Shown here piece after piece: positions 53,173 to 63,433 of a stretch of 64,000 nt of DNA. Under the pieces are notes generated by a model. That model did no database searches. It was not told the DNA's origin and was given only the letters and a program-made list of their open reading frames with translations. Each line of letters opens with the position of its first letter. Position 1 is the first letter of the stretch. This DNA is from DATEDA01 sp963789885 (GTDB taxonomy: Bacteria; Pseudomonadota; Gammaproteobacteria; Burkholderiales; SG8-39), in the NCBI GenBank assembly GCA_963789885.1, contig CAWBNB010000064.1, positions 124,001 through 188,000 of the forward strand. The letters are read 5' to 3'. The position numbers were made by a program, and so were the translations under genes.

Positions 53173-53865
53173 CTATTGGCTCAGGCTGGTCAAGTCGATC
53201 CGGACCCCCGGGCCCATCGTGCTCGACACGGCGAGCTTTCGCAGATACACGCCCTTGGCGCCCGTGGGGCGGGACTTGTTAAGGGCGTCGATCAACGCGA
53301 CCAGGTTCGCCTTCAGCGCATCCTGCGTGAACGATGCTCGGCCGATCGGGCACTGGACGATCCCCGCCTTGTCCGCCCGGTACTGGACCTGGCCGGCCTT
53401 CGCGTTCTTCACTGCCGTCGCCACGTCCGGCGTGACCGTCCCGACCTTCGGGTTGGGCATCAGGCCGCGCGGACCGAGGATCTGACCCAACTGGCCGACC
53501 ACCCGCATCGCATCGGGGCTCGCGATCGCCACGTCGAAGTCCATCTGCCCGGCCTTGATCTTCTCGGCGAGGTCCTCCAGCCCGACGAGCTCGGCGCCCG
53601 CGGCGCGGGCAGCTTCGGCCTTGTCACCTTGGGTAAACACCGCAACGCGGACCTTCTTCCCGGTGCCCGAGGGGAGCACCACCGAGCCGCGCACCGCCTG
53701 GTCCGATTTCTTGGCGTCGATGCCGAGGTTGACCGCAACGTCCACCGACTCGTCGAACTTCGCCGTCGCCCCCTTCTTGACGAGGTCCAGGGCCTCGGCG
53801 AGCGGGTAGAGCTTGCCAGGCTCCACGAGCCCGGCAACGGACTTCTGGCGCTTGGTCGGTTTCAT
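53173..53865 (-). CDS. rplA: 50S ribosomal protein L1
   Basis: This 230-residue L1-stalk protein contacts E-site tRNA and represses the rplK-rplA mRNA in E. coli. It contains MKPTKRQKSVAGLVEPGKLY, TAKFDESVDVAVNLGIDAKK, GPRGLMPNPKVGTVTPDVAT and VYLRKLAVSSTMGPGVRIDL. Its start overlaps the rplK stop by four bases. Confidence 0.98.
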   Translation of the reverse strand: MKPTKRQKSVAGLVEPGKLYPLAEALDLVKKGATAKFDESVDVAVNLGIDAKKSDQAVRGSVVLPSGTGKKVRVAVFTQGDKAEAARAAGAELVGLEDLAEKIKAGQMDFDVAIASPDAMRVVGQLGQILGPRGLMPNPKVGTVTPDVATAVKNAKAGQVQYRADKAGIVQCPIGRASFTQDALKANLVALIDALNKSRPTGAKGVYLRKLAVSSTMGPGVRIDLTSLSQ

Positions 53866-54299
53866 TTCTCGAGTCCCTCTACGGTCACGCCCATGCTTCG
53901 CGCGCTCCCGGCGATCGTGCGGACCGCGGCATCGAGGTCCGCCGCCGTGAGGTCGGGCATCTTCTGCTTCGCAATCTCCTCGGCCTGTGCGCGGGTGATC
54001 TTGCCGACCTTGTCGGTATGCGGGCGCGGGCTGCCGCCCTCGATCTTGGCCGCCTTCTTGATCAGGACGGTTGCGGGGGGGGTCTTCACCACGAAGGTGA
54101 AGCTCTTGTCATGGTACGCGGTGATTACCACCGGGACGGGCAAACCGGGCTCGAGACCTTGCGTCTGGGCATTGAACGCCTTGCAGAACTCCATGATGTT
54201 CAGGCCGCGCTGCCCCAACGCGGGCCCGATCGGCGGGCTCGGGTTTGCCTTACCTGCCGGCACCTGCAGCTTGATGTAGCCGACGACTTTCTTTGCCAC
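53862..54299 (-). CDS. rplK: 50S ribosomal protein L11
   Basis: This 145-residue GTPase-centre protein has VGYIKLQVPAGKANPSPPIG, PALGQRGLNIMEFCKAFNAQ and ITRAQAEEIAKQKMPDLTAA; the Pro-rich N-domain binds 23S H43-44 and is needed for stringent-response sensing. A 211-bp gap without an evident promoter separates it from nusG. Confidence 0.98.
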   Translation of the reverse strand: MAKKVVGYIKLQVPAGKANPSPPIGPALGQRGLNIMEFCKAFNAQTQGLEPGLPVPVVITAYHDKSFTFVVKTPPATVLIKKAAKIEGGSPRPHTDKVGKITRAQAEEIAKQKMPDLTAADLDAAVRTIAGSARSMGVTVEGLEK

Positions 54300-54510
54300 T
54301 TCGCTCTCTCCTAGCGGGTTCGAACGGCCGCGCGCGCGGCCTCCCCGTTCATGCGGCCGTCAGGCCGCGCCATCGCCCCGCGGCCCTTAGGCCGCTTCGT
54401 CAAAAACCCGTTCCTGGAGCCCGAGCCGTTCCTCGTCCCAGTCCTCTGCGTCGCCCGGCCCTGCGAACGCCTCGCCCGGCGCGTGGCCGTTCAACCAGCC
54501 GCTCTCGCCT

Positions 54511-55059
54511 TCAGACCTTTTCGACCTGACCGAACTCCAGTTCCACCGGCGTCGCGCGGCCAAAGATCGTGACCGAGACCCTGAGCTTGCTCTTGTCATA
54601 GTTCACGTCCTCCACATTCCCGTGAAAGTCCGTAAAGGGTCCTTCCTTCACCCGCACCGCCTCGCCCACCTCGAACAGCACCTTCGGCTTGGGTTTCTCG
54701 ACGCCCTCCTGCATCTGGTGCAGGATGGCCTCGACCTCCTTCTCGCTGATCGGCGGGGGCTTGCGCCCATGCGCGCCGCCGACGAATCCGGTCACCTTCG
54801 CGGTGTTCTTCACGAGGTGCCACGCCTCGTCGTCCATCTCCATCTCCACCAGCACGTACCCGGGGAAGAACTTGCGCTCGGAGATGTTCTTCTGCCCGCC
54901 CTTCATCTCGACCACCTCTTCGGTGGGCACGAGGATCTTGCCGAACTTGTCCTGCATGTCGGCACGACGGATGCGATCCTCGAGCGCGCGCTGCACCGAC
55001 CGCTCGAAGCCCGAATAGGCATGGACCACGTACCAGCGCTTCGTCACGACCGTCTCCAT
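54511..55059 (-). CDS. nusG: transcription antitermination factor NusG
   Basis: The product has 182 residues. The NGN domain contains KRWYVVHAYSGFERSVQRAL and RKFFPGYVLVEMEMDDEAWH; the KOW domain has VGEAVRVKEGPFTDFHGNVE. NusG increases elongation rate and couples transcription with translation through S10 and Rho. Its start overlaps secE by 16 bases. Confidence 0.97.
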   Translation of the reverse strand: METVVTKRWYVVHAYSGFERSVQRALEDRIRRADMQDKFGKILVPTEEVVEMKGGQKNISERKFFPGYVLVEMEMDDEAWHLVKNTAKVTGFVGGAHGRKPPPISEKEVEAILHQMQEGVEKPKPKVLFEVGEAVRVKEGPFTDFHGNVEDVNYDKSKLRVSVTIFGRATPVELEFGQVEKV

Positions 55060-55397
55060 CCCAGAATGAGGTCGTAGAGCGCGAACTCGACGCCCTTGTC
55101 CACGATCCAGAGGAAGAGCGCCATCAGGACCACGAACGCGAACACCGCGCCGGCGATCTGGAGCGACTCCTTGCGAGTCGGCCAGACCATCTTCTTGACC
55201 TCGGCGATCGACTCCTTGGCGAACGCCAGCAGCTGGCGTCCCGGCTCGGAGAGCCAGCCCACTCCGACGCCGGCAGCGATCCCGGCGAGCACCATTCCGA
55301 CGCGCGCAACGAGCGGCAGCGCCGAGAAGTAGTAGAAGCCGACGAGCCCAGCGAGCAGCAGGAGGCCGGCGATCGCGATCTTGATGTGGTCGACCAT
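55044..55397 (-). CDS. secE: protein translocase subunit SecE
   Basis: The product has 117 residues with three predicted membrane segments (IAIAGLLLLAGLVGFYYFSA, then VARVGMVLAGIAAGVGVGWL, and AGAVFAFVVLMALFLWIVDK). The conserved amphipathic stretch AKESIAEVKKMVWPTRKESL precedes the last one. It clamps SecY. It is followed by nusG and preceded by tRNA-Trp, the standard order. Confidence 0.96.
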   Translation of the reverse strand: MVDHIKIAIAGLLLLAGLVGFYYFSALPLVARVGMVLAGIAAGVGVGWLSEPGRQLLAFAKESIAEVKKMVWPTRKESLQIAGAVFAFVVLMALFLWIVDKGVEFALYDLILGWRRS

Positions 55398-55463
55398 GGG
55401 TCTACAGGGCGCCGACGTCAGTACTTGCTAGCGGAGAACTCCCCGGGTCGCACCGGGGAAGCT

Positions 55464-55539
55464 TGGCAGGCCAAGAGGGAATCGAACCCCCAACCTTCGG
55501 TTTTGGAGACCGACGCTCTGCCAGTTGAGCTATTGGCCT
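55464..55539 (-). tRNA. tRNA-Trp (CCA anticodon)
   Basis: The minus strand folds as a cloverleaf starting AGGCCAATAGCTCAACTGG, with anticodon loop CTCCAAA (anticodon CCA), T arm GGGGGTTCGATTCCC and an encoded 3' CCA. It lies between tuf and secE. Confidence 0.97.
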
Positions 55540-55623
55540 GTGGACTTGGGGCTCGGCGACTGAAGCGAGCCGCAATTCTACCTTGGCCGAACACCGCGCG
55601 TTCCCGGACGTCTGCCCCCATTC

Positions 55624-56814
<1,191 letters not shown>

Positions 56815-56885
56815 GTCGCGCTCGCCTGTTCCGGACTAGAGATGGGTGGAACCGCTCTTCACCTAACGTTGACGGTCGAAATTCC

Positions 56886-56960
<75 letters not shown>

Positions 56961-57015
56961 CAAATCGGTCTCGCTTCGTGCTGGTCGATTCGGACTCGCC
57001 GCGGCTCGGGGATGC

Positions 57016-57089
57016 TGGAGCGGGTGAAGGGAATCGAACCCTCGTCGTAAGCTTGGAAGGCTTCTGCTCTACCATTGAGCTACACCCGC
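57016..57089 (-). tRNA. tRNA-Gly (TCC anticodon)
   Basis: The minus strand starts GCGGGTGTAGCTCAATGG, with anticodon loop CTTCCAA (anticodon TCC), T arm GGGTTCGATTCCC and encoded CCA. It is the second tRNA of the cluster. Confidence 0.97.
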
Positions 57090-57152
57090 TTACCGGGACC
57101 GAATCCAGGGCCAAAAACCAAAACCGCTCGTGGGCTCGAGCGCCGCAGCTCC

Positions 57153-57239
57153 TGGTGGAGGGGGTAGGATTCGAACCTACGTAGGCGCATGGCCAACAGA
57201 TTTACAGTCTGCCCCCTTTAGCCGCTCGGGCACCCCTCC
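57153..57239 (-). tRNA. tRNA-Tyr (GTA anticodon)
   Basis: The minus strand starts GGAGGGGTGCCCGAGCGG, with anticodon loop CTGTAAA (anticodon GTA), a long variable arm typical of bacterial tRNA-Tyr, and encoded CCA; 87 bases. It is the first gene after the promoter at 57254-57282. Confidence 0.97.
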
Positions 57240-57253
57240 GAACGAAACGCGAG

Positions 57254-57282
57254 ATTATCGCGAGATTTCCCTGTGGTGTCAA
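57254..57282 (-). promoter_or_regulatory. near-consensus sigma70 promoter of the tRNA-tuf-secE operon
   Basis: The minus strand shows a perfect TTGACA (57277-57282), a 17-bp spacer and GATAAT (57254-57259), with initiation expected about 7 bases before the tRNA-Tyr 5' end. This is the strongest promoter match in the window. Confidence 0.88.
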
Positions 57283-57394
57283 ACGCCTAGGCGCTCGGGC
57301 ATGAATCGGGCCAGGGGGCGGCGGGCCCGGGCTGGGTAGAATCGCCCGCGCCGCCCGGGGCTTACCGTCCCCGCCTCGCCCCAAAGGAGCACTG

Positions 57395-58345
57395 ATGGCT
57401 AAAGCATTCGCCTCGCAAGCCGACCTCGCCGAAAAGAGGATCACTTTCGCCCGGCTCTCCGACAACGCCTACGCGTATACCGCCGAGGGCGACCCGAACA
57501 GCGGTGTCGTGATCGGCGACGACGGGGTAATGGTGATCGACGCGCAGGCGACGCCGGCGATGGCGGAAGACGTGATCCGGCACATCCGTGCGGTCACCGA
57601 CAAGCCGATCAAGTACGTGGTCCTCAGCCACTACCACGCAGTGCGGGTCCTCGGCGCGTCGGCCTACAAGGCCCGCGAGGTCATCGCGAGCCAGGCGACC
57701 TTCGAGATGATCAAGGAGCGCGGCAAGGAGGACATGGCGTCCGAGATCGGGCGCTTCCCGCGGCTCTTCCGGGGGGCCGAGGCGATCCCGGGCCTGACCT
57801 GGCCCACGATGACCTTCGATCGCGAGCTCACTATCTGGATGGGCAAGCTCGAGGTGCGCCTGATTCACGCCGGCGCCGGCCACACCCGCGGTGACACCAT
57901 TGTCTGGCTTCCCTCGCAGAAGGTCCTCTTCTCCGGCGACCTCGTCGAGTTCAACGCGGGCATCTACACCGGCGACGCCCACCTCCAGGAGTGGCCGGGC
58001 TCGCTCGAGAAGCTGCGGGCGCTCCGGCCGGAAAGGCTAGTGCCCGGACGCGGACCGGCGCTCATGACGGCCGCCGAGTCGGTCAAGGCGATCGAGTTCA
58101 CGCAGGACTTCGTCCGCGCGCTCTACGCCAGCGCGCGCGCGGGCGTCGCGGCGGGCAAGAGCCTGAAGCAGGTATATGAGGCCGCCCGCAAGCAGCTCGA
58201 CCCGGTGTACGGCCAGTACCCAATCTACGAGCACTGCATGCCCTTCGATGTGTCGCGCGCATTCGACGAGGCGAGCGGGATCGCCAACCCGCGGGTCTGG
58301 ACCGCCGAGCGTGACCAGGAGATGTGGAAATCGCTGGAGGCGTGA
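57395..58345 (+). CDS. metallo-beta-lactamase-fold protein with altered metal site
   Basis: The product has 316 residues; AAAGGAG precedes ATG 57395. The fold is clear: NSGVVIGDDGVMVIDAQAT, VVLSHYHAVRVLGASAY, LIHAGAGHTRGDTIVWLPSQ, KVLFSGDLVEF and LVPGRGPALM. The usual H-x-H-x-D-H motif reads HYHAVRV, so the Asp-His pair is missing, and the final PGHG reads PGRG. The first two His, the His of GAGHTRGD and the Asp of FSGD remain. It may bind a single metal or be non-hydrolytic; related bacterial proteins of this subtype exist. No substrate can be inferred. Confidence 0.85.
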   Translation: MAKAFASQADLAEKRITFARLSDNAYAYTAEGDPNSGVVIGDDGVMVIDAQATPAMAEDVIRHIRAVTDKPIKYVVLSHYHAVRVLGASAYKAREVIASQATFEMIKERGKEDMASEIGRFPRLFRGAEAIPGLTWPTMTFDRELTIWMGKLEVRLIHAGAGHTRGDTIVWLPSQKVLFSGDLVEFNAGIYTGDAHLQEWPGSLEKLRALRPERLVPGRGPALMTAAESVKAIEFTQDFVRALYASARAGVAAGKSLKQVYEAARKQLDPVYGQYPIYEHCMPFDVSRAFDEASGIANPRVWTAERDQEMWKSLEA

Positions 58346-58399
58346 TGCCGAGCCTCGAAGCGTGACGTCCAGCCTGGACGCGTGATACCGAACCGCGCG
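58340..58399 (+). repeat. three imperfect tandem 20-bp units
   Basis: The units start GCGTGATGCCGAGCCTCGAA, then GCGTGACGTCCAGCCTGGAC, then GCGTGATACCGAACCGCG. The first two match at about 14 of 20 positions; the third matches in its first half. The first begins at the stop of the metallo-beta-lactamase-fold gene. Confidence 0.4.
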
Positions 58400-58536
58400 G
58401 CCGCCACGCCGCGGCGGGTAGAATCCGATCGCGGCGCCGGGCACGACCCGGCCGCCGCGGGAAAGCCCCCAGGCCGCGATCCGGCCGCAGGGCAGCGCAT
58501 GTCCACCCATGTCATGCCGATTCTTGAGGAGCCACG

Positions 58537-61500
58537 ATGAACGCACCCGCGGAACTCCGCGACGTCACGCTCGACGACAAGTATTCCCTCGAACGCGGCC
58601 GGGTCTTTCTCACCGGGGTTCAGGCGTTGGTGCGGCTTCCGATTCTGCAGCGGCAGCGCGACTTCGCTGCGGGCCTCAACACCGCCGGGTTCGTCTCCGG
58701 CTATCGCGGTTCACCTCTCGGCGGGCTCGACCAGGCCTTCGCCCGGGCGCGGAAATACCTCGACCAGAACCACATCGTCTTCCAGCCCGGCGTCAACGAG
58801 GACCTTGCGGCAACGGCGATCTGGGGCACGCAGCAGGTCAACCTGTTCCCGCGCGCAAAGTACGACGGCGTGTTCGGGCTGTGGTACGGGAAAGGTCCGG
58901 GCGTCGACCGTTGCGGCGACGTGTTCCGCCACGCCAACGCCTGCGGCACCTCGAAGCACGGCGGCGTGATCGTGTGCGCCGGTGACGACCACGCCGCGAA
59001 GTCCTCGACGCTCCCGCACCAGACCGATCACGTCTTCAAGGCGGTGATGATGCCGGTGCTCTACCCGGCGTCGGTGCAGGAGTACCTCGACCTCGGCGTT
59101 CACGGCTACGCAATGTCGCGCTACTCGGGCTGCTGGGTGGCGTTCAAGTGCGTCACCGATGTCGTCGAGAGCTCGGCCTCGGTGTACATCGATCCCGACC
59201 GGGTCGAGGTGGCGCTGCCGACCGACGTCGTCCTCCCCGCGGACGGCCTCAACATCCGCTGGCCGGATCCGTTTCTCGTGCAGGAAGAGCGGCTGCTCCA
59301 CCACAAACTGTACGCGGCGCTCGCCTACTGCCGCGCCAACAACCTGAACCGCATCGTCATCGACAGCCCGAAGCCACGGCTCGGCATCATCACCTCGGGC
59401 AAGGCGTACATGGACGTGCGCCAGGCGCTCGAGGATCTCGGCATCGACGACCGGCTCGCGGCGGAGATCGGCATCCGCCTCTTCAAGGTGGGGATGACCT
59501 GGCCGCTCGAGTCCGAGGGCCTGCGGCACTTCGCGCAGGGGCTGGAAGAGATCCTCGTCGTCGAGGAGAAGCGGCAGTTCCTCGAGTACCAGCTGAAGGA
59601 GGAGCTCTACAACTGGCGGGAGGACGTTCGGCCGCGCGTGATCGGCAAGTTCGACGAGAAGGGGGAATGGGCGCTGCCGTACGGCGAGTGGCTGCTACCG
59701 GCGGCCGGCGAGCTCTCGCCCGGAATCGTCGCGAAAGCGATCGCGTCGCGGATCGCGCGCTTCTACACGTCCGACCGCATCAAGGCGCGTCTCGCGTTCC
59801 TGGAAGCGAAGGAAAAGGCGCTGGCGAAGCCGCGCGTCACGGTGCAGCGCGTGCCGTACTTCTGCTCCGGCTGTCCGCACAACACCTCGACGCGCGTGCC
59901 CGAGGGCAGCCGCGCGACTGCCGGCATCGGCTGCCACTTCATGGCGGTCTGGATGGATCGGAACACGGCGACCTTCAGCCACATGGGCGGCGAAGGCGCG
60001 TCGTGGATCGGCCAGGCGCCGTTCACCGAGGAGCCGCACATCTTCGCCAATCTCGGCGACGGCACCTACTACCACTCCGGCCTGCTCGCGATCCGCGCCG
60101 CGGTCGCCGCGAAAGTGCCGATCACCTACAAGATTCTGTACAACGACGCCGTCGCCATGACCGGCGGCCAGCGCGTCGATGGCCCGCTCAACGTCCCGAT
60201 GATCGTCGACCAGGTCGCGGCGGAAGGCGTCGCGAGGATCGCGATCGTCACCGACGAGCCCGAGAAGTACCGGGGTGTGCCCCTCAAGGCCGGCGTACCC
60301 GTGCGGCATCGCGACGATCTCGACCAGGTGCAGCGGGAACTGCGCGAGTACGTGGGCGTGTCGGTGCTCGTGTACGACCAGACGTGCGCCGCGGAGAAGC
60401 GCCGCCGCCGCAAGCGCGGCACGTTTCCGGACCCGCAGAAGCGCGTGTTCATTAACGAGCTCGTGTGCGAAGGTTGCGGCGACTGCGGCGTGCAGTCGAA
60501 CTGCGTGTCGATCGAGCCGCTCGAGACCGAGTTCGGTCGCAAGCGCACGATCAACCAGTCCTCGTGCAACAAGGACTACTCCTGCACCAAGGGATTCTGC
60601 CCGAGCTTCGTGACCGTCGAGGGCGGCAGGGTCCGGCGCGGCAAGGCGCTTGCCGACGGCGCGGACGACTGGCCCGCACTGCCCGAGCCGCAGCTTCCCG
60701 GGGTGGATCGTCCCTACGGCATCCTCGTCACCGGGATCGGTGGTACCGGCGTCATCACCGTCGGCGCCCTGGTCGGCATGGCCGCGCACATAGAGGGCAA
60801 GGGCGTGAGCGTGCTCGACATGACCGGGCTCGCGCAGAAGAACGGCGCGGTGATGTCCCACGTGCGCGTCGCCGCGCGGCCCGAAGAGCTCTACTCCGCG
60901 CGGATCGCGGCGGGCGAAGCCGACGCGGTGATCGGCTGCGACATGGTCGTCGCCGCCGGTGCCGAAGCACAGTCCAAGATGCAGGCGGCCCGTACGCGGC
61001 TCGTGGTCAACACCGCGGAGGTGCCGACCGCCGAGTTCACCCGCAAGCGGGACTGGCTGTTTCCCGGCGCCGACATGCACACGGAGCTCGAAGCCGCGGT
61101 CGGCAAGTCCCACGCCGACTTTGTCGACGCGACGCGGCTCGCAACCGCACTGCTCGGCGACGCGATCGCTACCAACCCGTTCATGCTCGGGTTCGCCTAT
61201 CAGAAGGGCCTGGTCCCGATTTCGGCCGCGGCCATCGAACGGGCGATCGAGTTGAACGGCGTTGCGGTGGAGGCGAACCGGAAAGCGTTCCTCTGGGGCC
61301 GCCGCGCCGCGCACGATCCCGCACGGGTGGAGAAGGCGGCGACGCCGGCCGCAGTGATCCCGATCGGGCAGCATCTGTCGCGCTCGCTCGACGAGACGAT
61401 CGCGCGACGCGTCGAGTTCCTCACCGACTACCAGAACGCCGGCTACGCAGCGCGCTACCGCGCTCTGGTCGACCGTGCGCGCCAGGTCGAGGCCGACCGC

Positions 61501-62037
61501 GGCCTCGGCGCGAAGCTCGGCGAGGCAGTGGCGCGGAACTATTTCAAGCTGATGGCGTACAAGGACGAGTATGAGGTCGCGCGCCTATACACCCGGTCCG
61601 AGTTCATGCAGCGCCTCCAGGGGACTTTCGAAGGCGACTACATCCTGAAATTCCACCTCGCCCCGCCGATCCTCGCCAAGCCCGATCCGGTTACCGGCGT
61701 TCCGCGCAAGCGCGCGTTCGGGCCCTGGATGATGTCTGCGTTCAAGGTGCTGGCGAAGCTCAAAGGGCTGCGCGGTACGGCCTTCGACTTCTTCGGCCGC
61801 ACCGAAGAGCGGCGCGCCGAGCGGCAGCTCATCGCCGACTACGAACGGACGATCGACGAGCTGCTCGCGCGGCTCAGCCGCGAGAATCACGCTACGGCGG
61901 TCGCGATTGCCGCGATTCCCGAGGAGATTCGCGGGTTCGGCCATGTGAAGGCGGCGAGCCTGAAGCAGGCGAAGGCAAAAGAGGCGGAGCTCCTCGCGGC
62001 GTTCCGGTCGCCGGTACCGTCGGCTCGGGCGGCGTGA
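58537..62037 (+). CDS. fused indolepyruvate ferredoxin oxidoreductase family enzyme
   Basis: The product has 1166 residues; GGAG precedes ATG 58537. The enzyme oxidatively decarboxylates aryl-pyruvates to aryl-acetyl-CoA with TPP and iron-sulfur clusters. The TPP-binding domains contain GYRGSPLGGLDQAFARARKY and the TPP/Mg loop with GDGTYYHSGLLAIRAAVAAK and LYNDAVAMTGGQ. A Cys cluster follows (LVCEGCGDCGVQSNC and NKDYSCTKGFCPS). The gamma domain has GILVTGIGGTGVITVGALVG. The C-terminal ~200 residues are a DUF6537-type region. HutD and a thioesterase follow within 25 bp. Confidence 0.93.
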   Translation: MNAPAELRDVTLDDKYSLERGRVFLTGVQALVRLPILQRQRDFAAGLNTAGFVSGYRGSPLGGLDQAFARARKYLDQNHIVFQPGVNEDLAATAIWGTQQVNLFPRAKYDGVFGLWYGKGPGVDRCGDVFRHANACGTSKHGGVIVCAGDDHAAKSSTLPHQTDHVFKAVMMPVLYPASVQEYLDLGVHGYAMSRYSGCWVAFKCVTDVVESSASVYIDPDRVEVALPTDVVLPADGLNIRWPDPFLVQEERLLHHKLYAALAYCRANNLNRIVIDSPKPRLGIITSGKAYMDVRQALEDLGIDDRLAAEIGIRLFKVGMTWPLESEGLRHFAQGLEEILVVEEKRQFLEYQLKEELYNWREDVRPRVIGKFDEKGEWALPYGEWLLPAAGELSPGIVAKAIASRIARFYTSDRIKARLAFLEAKEKALAKPRVTVQRVPYFCSGCPHNTSTRVPEGSRATAGIGCHFMAVWMDRNTATFSHMGGEGASWIGQAPFTEEPHIFANLGDGTYYHSGLLAIRAAVAAKVPITYKILYNDAVAMTGGQRVDGPLNVPMIVDQVAAEGVARIAIVTDEPEKYRGVPLKAGVPVRHRDDLDQVQRELREYVGVSVLVYDQTCAAEKRRRRKRGTFPDPQKRVFINELVCEGCGDCGVQSNCVSIEPLETEFGRKRTINQSSCNKDYSCTKGFCPSFVTVEGGRVRRGKALADGADDWPALPEPQLPGVDRPYGILVTGIGGTGVITVGALVGMAAHIEGKGVSVLDMTGLAQKNGAVMSHVRVAARPEELYSARIAAGEADAVIGCDMVVAAGAEAQSKMQAARTRLVVNTAEVPTAEFTRKRDWLFPGADMHTELEAAVGKSHADFVDATRLATALLGDAIATNPFMLGFAYQKGLVPISAAAIERAIELNGVAVEANRKAFLWGRRAAHDPARVEKAATPAAVIPIGQHLSRSLDETIARRVEFLTDYQNAGYAARYRALVDRARQVEADRGLGAKLGEAVARNYFKLMAYKDEYEVARLYTRSEFMQRLQGTFEGDYILKFHLAPPILAKPDPVTGVPRKRAFGPWMMSAFKVLAKLKGLRGTAFDFFGRTEERRAERQLIADYERTIDELLARLSRENHATAVAIAAIPEEIRGFGHVKAASLKQAKAKEAELLAAFRSPVPSARAA

Positions 62038-62062
62038 GCTGCCGGGCAGGGGCAGCGGGCGG

Positions 62063-62665
62063 GTGAGGATCCTGCGCAGCGCCGACTATCCCGCGCTTCC
62101 GTGGAAGAACGGCCGCGGCGTGGCGCGGCAGATCGCCGTCTTCCCGGCGGACGCGGGCTACGAATCCCTCGACTGGCAGGTCAGCCGTCCCACGATCGAG
62201 CGCGACACGCCGTTCTCGAAGCTCGCCGGGCTCGACCGGCAATTCATGCTCGTCGCCGGCGGGGGCGTGACGCTGCGCGTGCGCAACGCCGAGGATGGCG
62301 TCGGGTTCGAACAGCGAATCGACCGTCCGCTCGAGCCGTTCGCGTTCCGCGGCGACTGGGAGGTCGACTGCGCGCTCGTGGCTGGGCCGGTCGAAGTGCT
62401 GAACGTGATGACCCGCCGCGGCCGCGTGGCGGCGCGGATCGAGATTCGCGAAGTCACCGCGCCCGCGCTCGTCCGCAAGGACGCTCGCGGCACGCTGATC
62501 GCCTATGCGGCAGACGCGCTGACGGCCTACGGCATCTGGGGGGAGGAGGGTCTCCGGCCCGACGACGCCGCCCTCGTCGATGAGCCGGAGACGACCGAGA
62601 TGGCGCTCGCGGCCGGCGGCACGGCCCCGGCTCGCGCCGTCCTGATCCGGGTGGACCCGACGTGA
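62063..62665 (+). CDS. HutD-family protein
   Basis: The product has 200 residues, starting at GTG 62063. It reads LPWKNGRGVARQIAVFPADA, then WQVSRPTIERDTPFSKLAGL and FMLVAGGGVTLRVRN, the conserved parts of the HutD/Ves cupin family linked to histidine use or its control. No other hut gene is seen here; it is instead coupled to the upstream oxidoreductase (25 bp) and overlaps the thioesterase gene by four bases. Confidence 0.85.
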   Translation: MRILRSADYPALPWKNGRGVARQIAVFPADAGYESLDWQVSRPTIERDTPFSKLAGLDRQFMLVAGGGVTLRVRNAEDGVGFEQRIDRPLEPFAFRGDWEVDCALVAGPVEVLNVMTRRGRVAARIEIREVTAPALVRKDARGTLIAYAADALTAYGIWGEEGLRPDDAALVDEPETTEMALAAGGTAPARAVLIRVDPT

Positions 62666-63075
62666 GCGCGATTCCGCCGGGTTTCGTCCCCATCGGCCCG
62701 ACGAGCCCGTTCAACGAGCTCGCGGGCCCGTTCTACGTCAAGCGCGATGACGCGACGTTCACGATCGGCATGCTCGTCGAGCCGAAGCACCAGAACAGCC
62801 GCGGCATCGTCCACGGCGGGATGATCTGCACGCTCATCGACTTCGCGATGGGCTACGCCGCCCGCTACGTGACCGACTCGCCGCGCAGCCTGGTGACCAC
62901 CAGCCTGTCGGTCGATTTCGCGGCGAACGCACGGCCGGGCGACTGGATCGAGGCGCGCACCGACGTGATGCGCCCCGGTACCCGGGTCGCGTTCGTCAAC
63001 TGCTTCGTTTACCTTGGCGACCTGCGCATCGCGCGGGGCAGCGGCACCTTCCAGGTCGTCAGGTCGAGCGACTAG
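62662..63075 (+). CDS. PaaI-type hot-dog thioesterase
   Basis: The product has 137 residues. The GTG start overlaps the HutD stop (GTGA). The hot-dog fold has HQNSRGIVHGGMICTLIDFA, where the HGG-x-x-x-x-x-x-D motif carries the catalytic region, then TTSLSVDFAANARPGDWIEA. Such enzymes hydrolyse acyl- or phenylacetyl-CoA type thioesters. With the oxidoreductase upstream, a role in removing stalled aryl-CoA is plausible. Confidence 0.85.
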   Translation: MSAIPPGFVPIGPTSPFNELAGPFYVKRDDATFTIGMLVEPKHQNSRGIVHGGMICTLIDFAMGYAARYVTDSPRSLVTTSLSVDFAANARPGDWIEARTDVMRPGTRVAFVNCFVYLGDLRIARGSGTFQVVRSSD

Positions 63076-63229
63076 GCTGGCTCGGGGGTGCATCGACCGT
63101 ACGGCCGACCCGTCCGACCCGGCAAATCCTCCCTCGGTCGAATACCCGGCGCTCCGCCCCGCGCGCAGACTGTGCGGGCGCGCGAAGCCTTGGCGCGCCG
63201 TGTCCGTCACCAGGCGCAAGGAGGGGACC

Positions 63230-63433
63230 ATGCAGACGCTCAGGATGCTGCTCGATGCGCTCTTCGCGCTCGGCGGGATCGCCGCGTTCGGCTTCCTCGC
63301 CTGGGGCGCCCGGCTGGTCTTCAGCCATTCGCGCGGCTTGGTGGCCGAGTGCGAAGGCCGGTTCGAACACCGGCACCGCCGGCGCGCGCGGCAGACCGCT
63401 CGCCTGACCCCCAGCGAGACGCACTCCCGCTGA
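63230..63433 (+). CDS. small single-span membrane protein
   Basis: The product has 67 residues. AAGGAGGGG lies four bases before ATG 63230. Residues ~6-33 form one hydrophobic segment (LLDALFALGGIAAFGFLAWG); the rest is basic and His/Arg rich (RFEHRHRRRARQT). No family was recognised. It starts 154 bp after the thioesterase. Confidence 0.55.
   Translation: MQTLRMLLDALFALGGIAAFGFLAWGARLVFSHSRGLVAECEGRFEHRHRRRARQTARLTPSETHSR

Noticed and set aside
54300..54510. A promoter before rplK
   Set aside because: The 211-bp gap is GC-rich with no acceptable -10/-35 pair; rplK is probably read from the tRNA-tuf-secE promoter.
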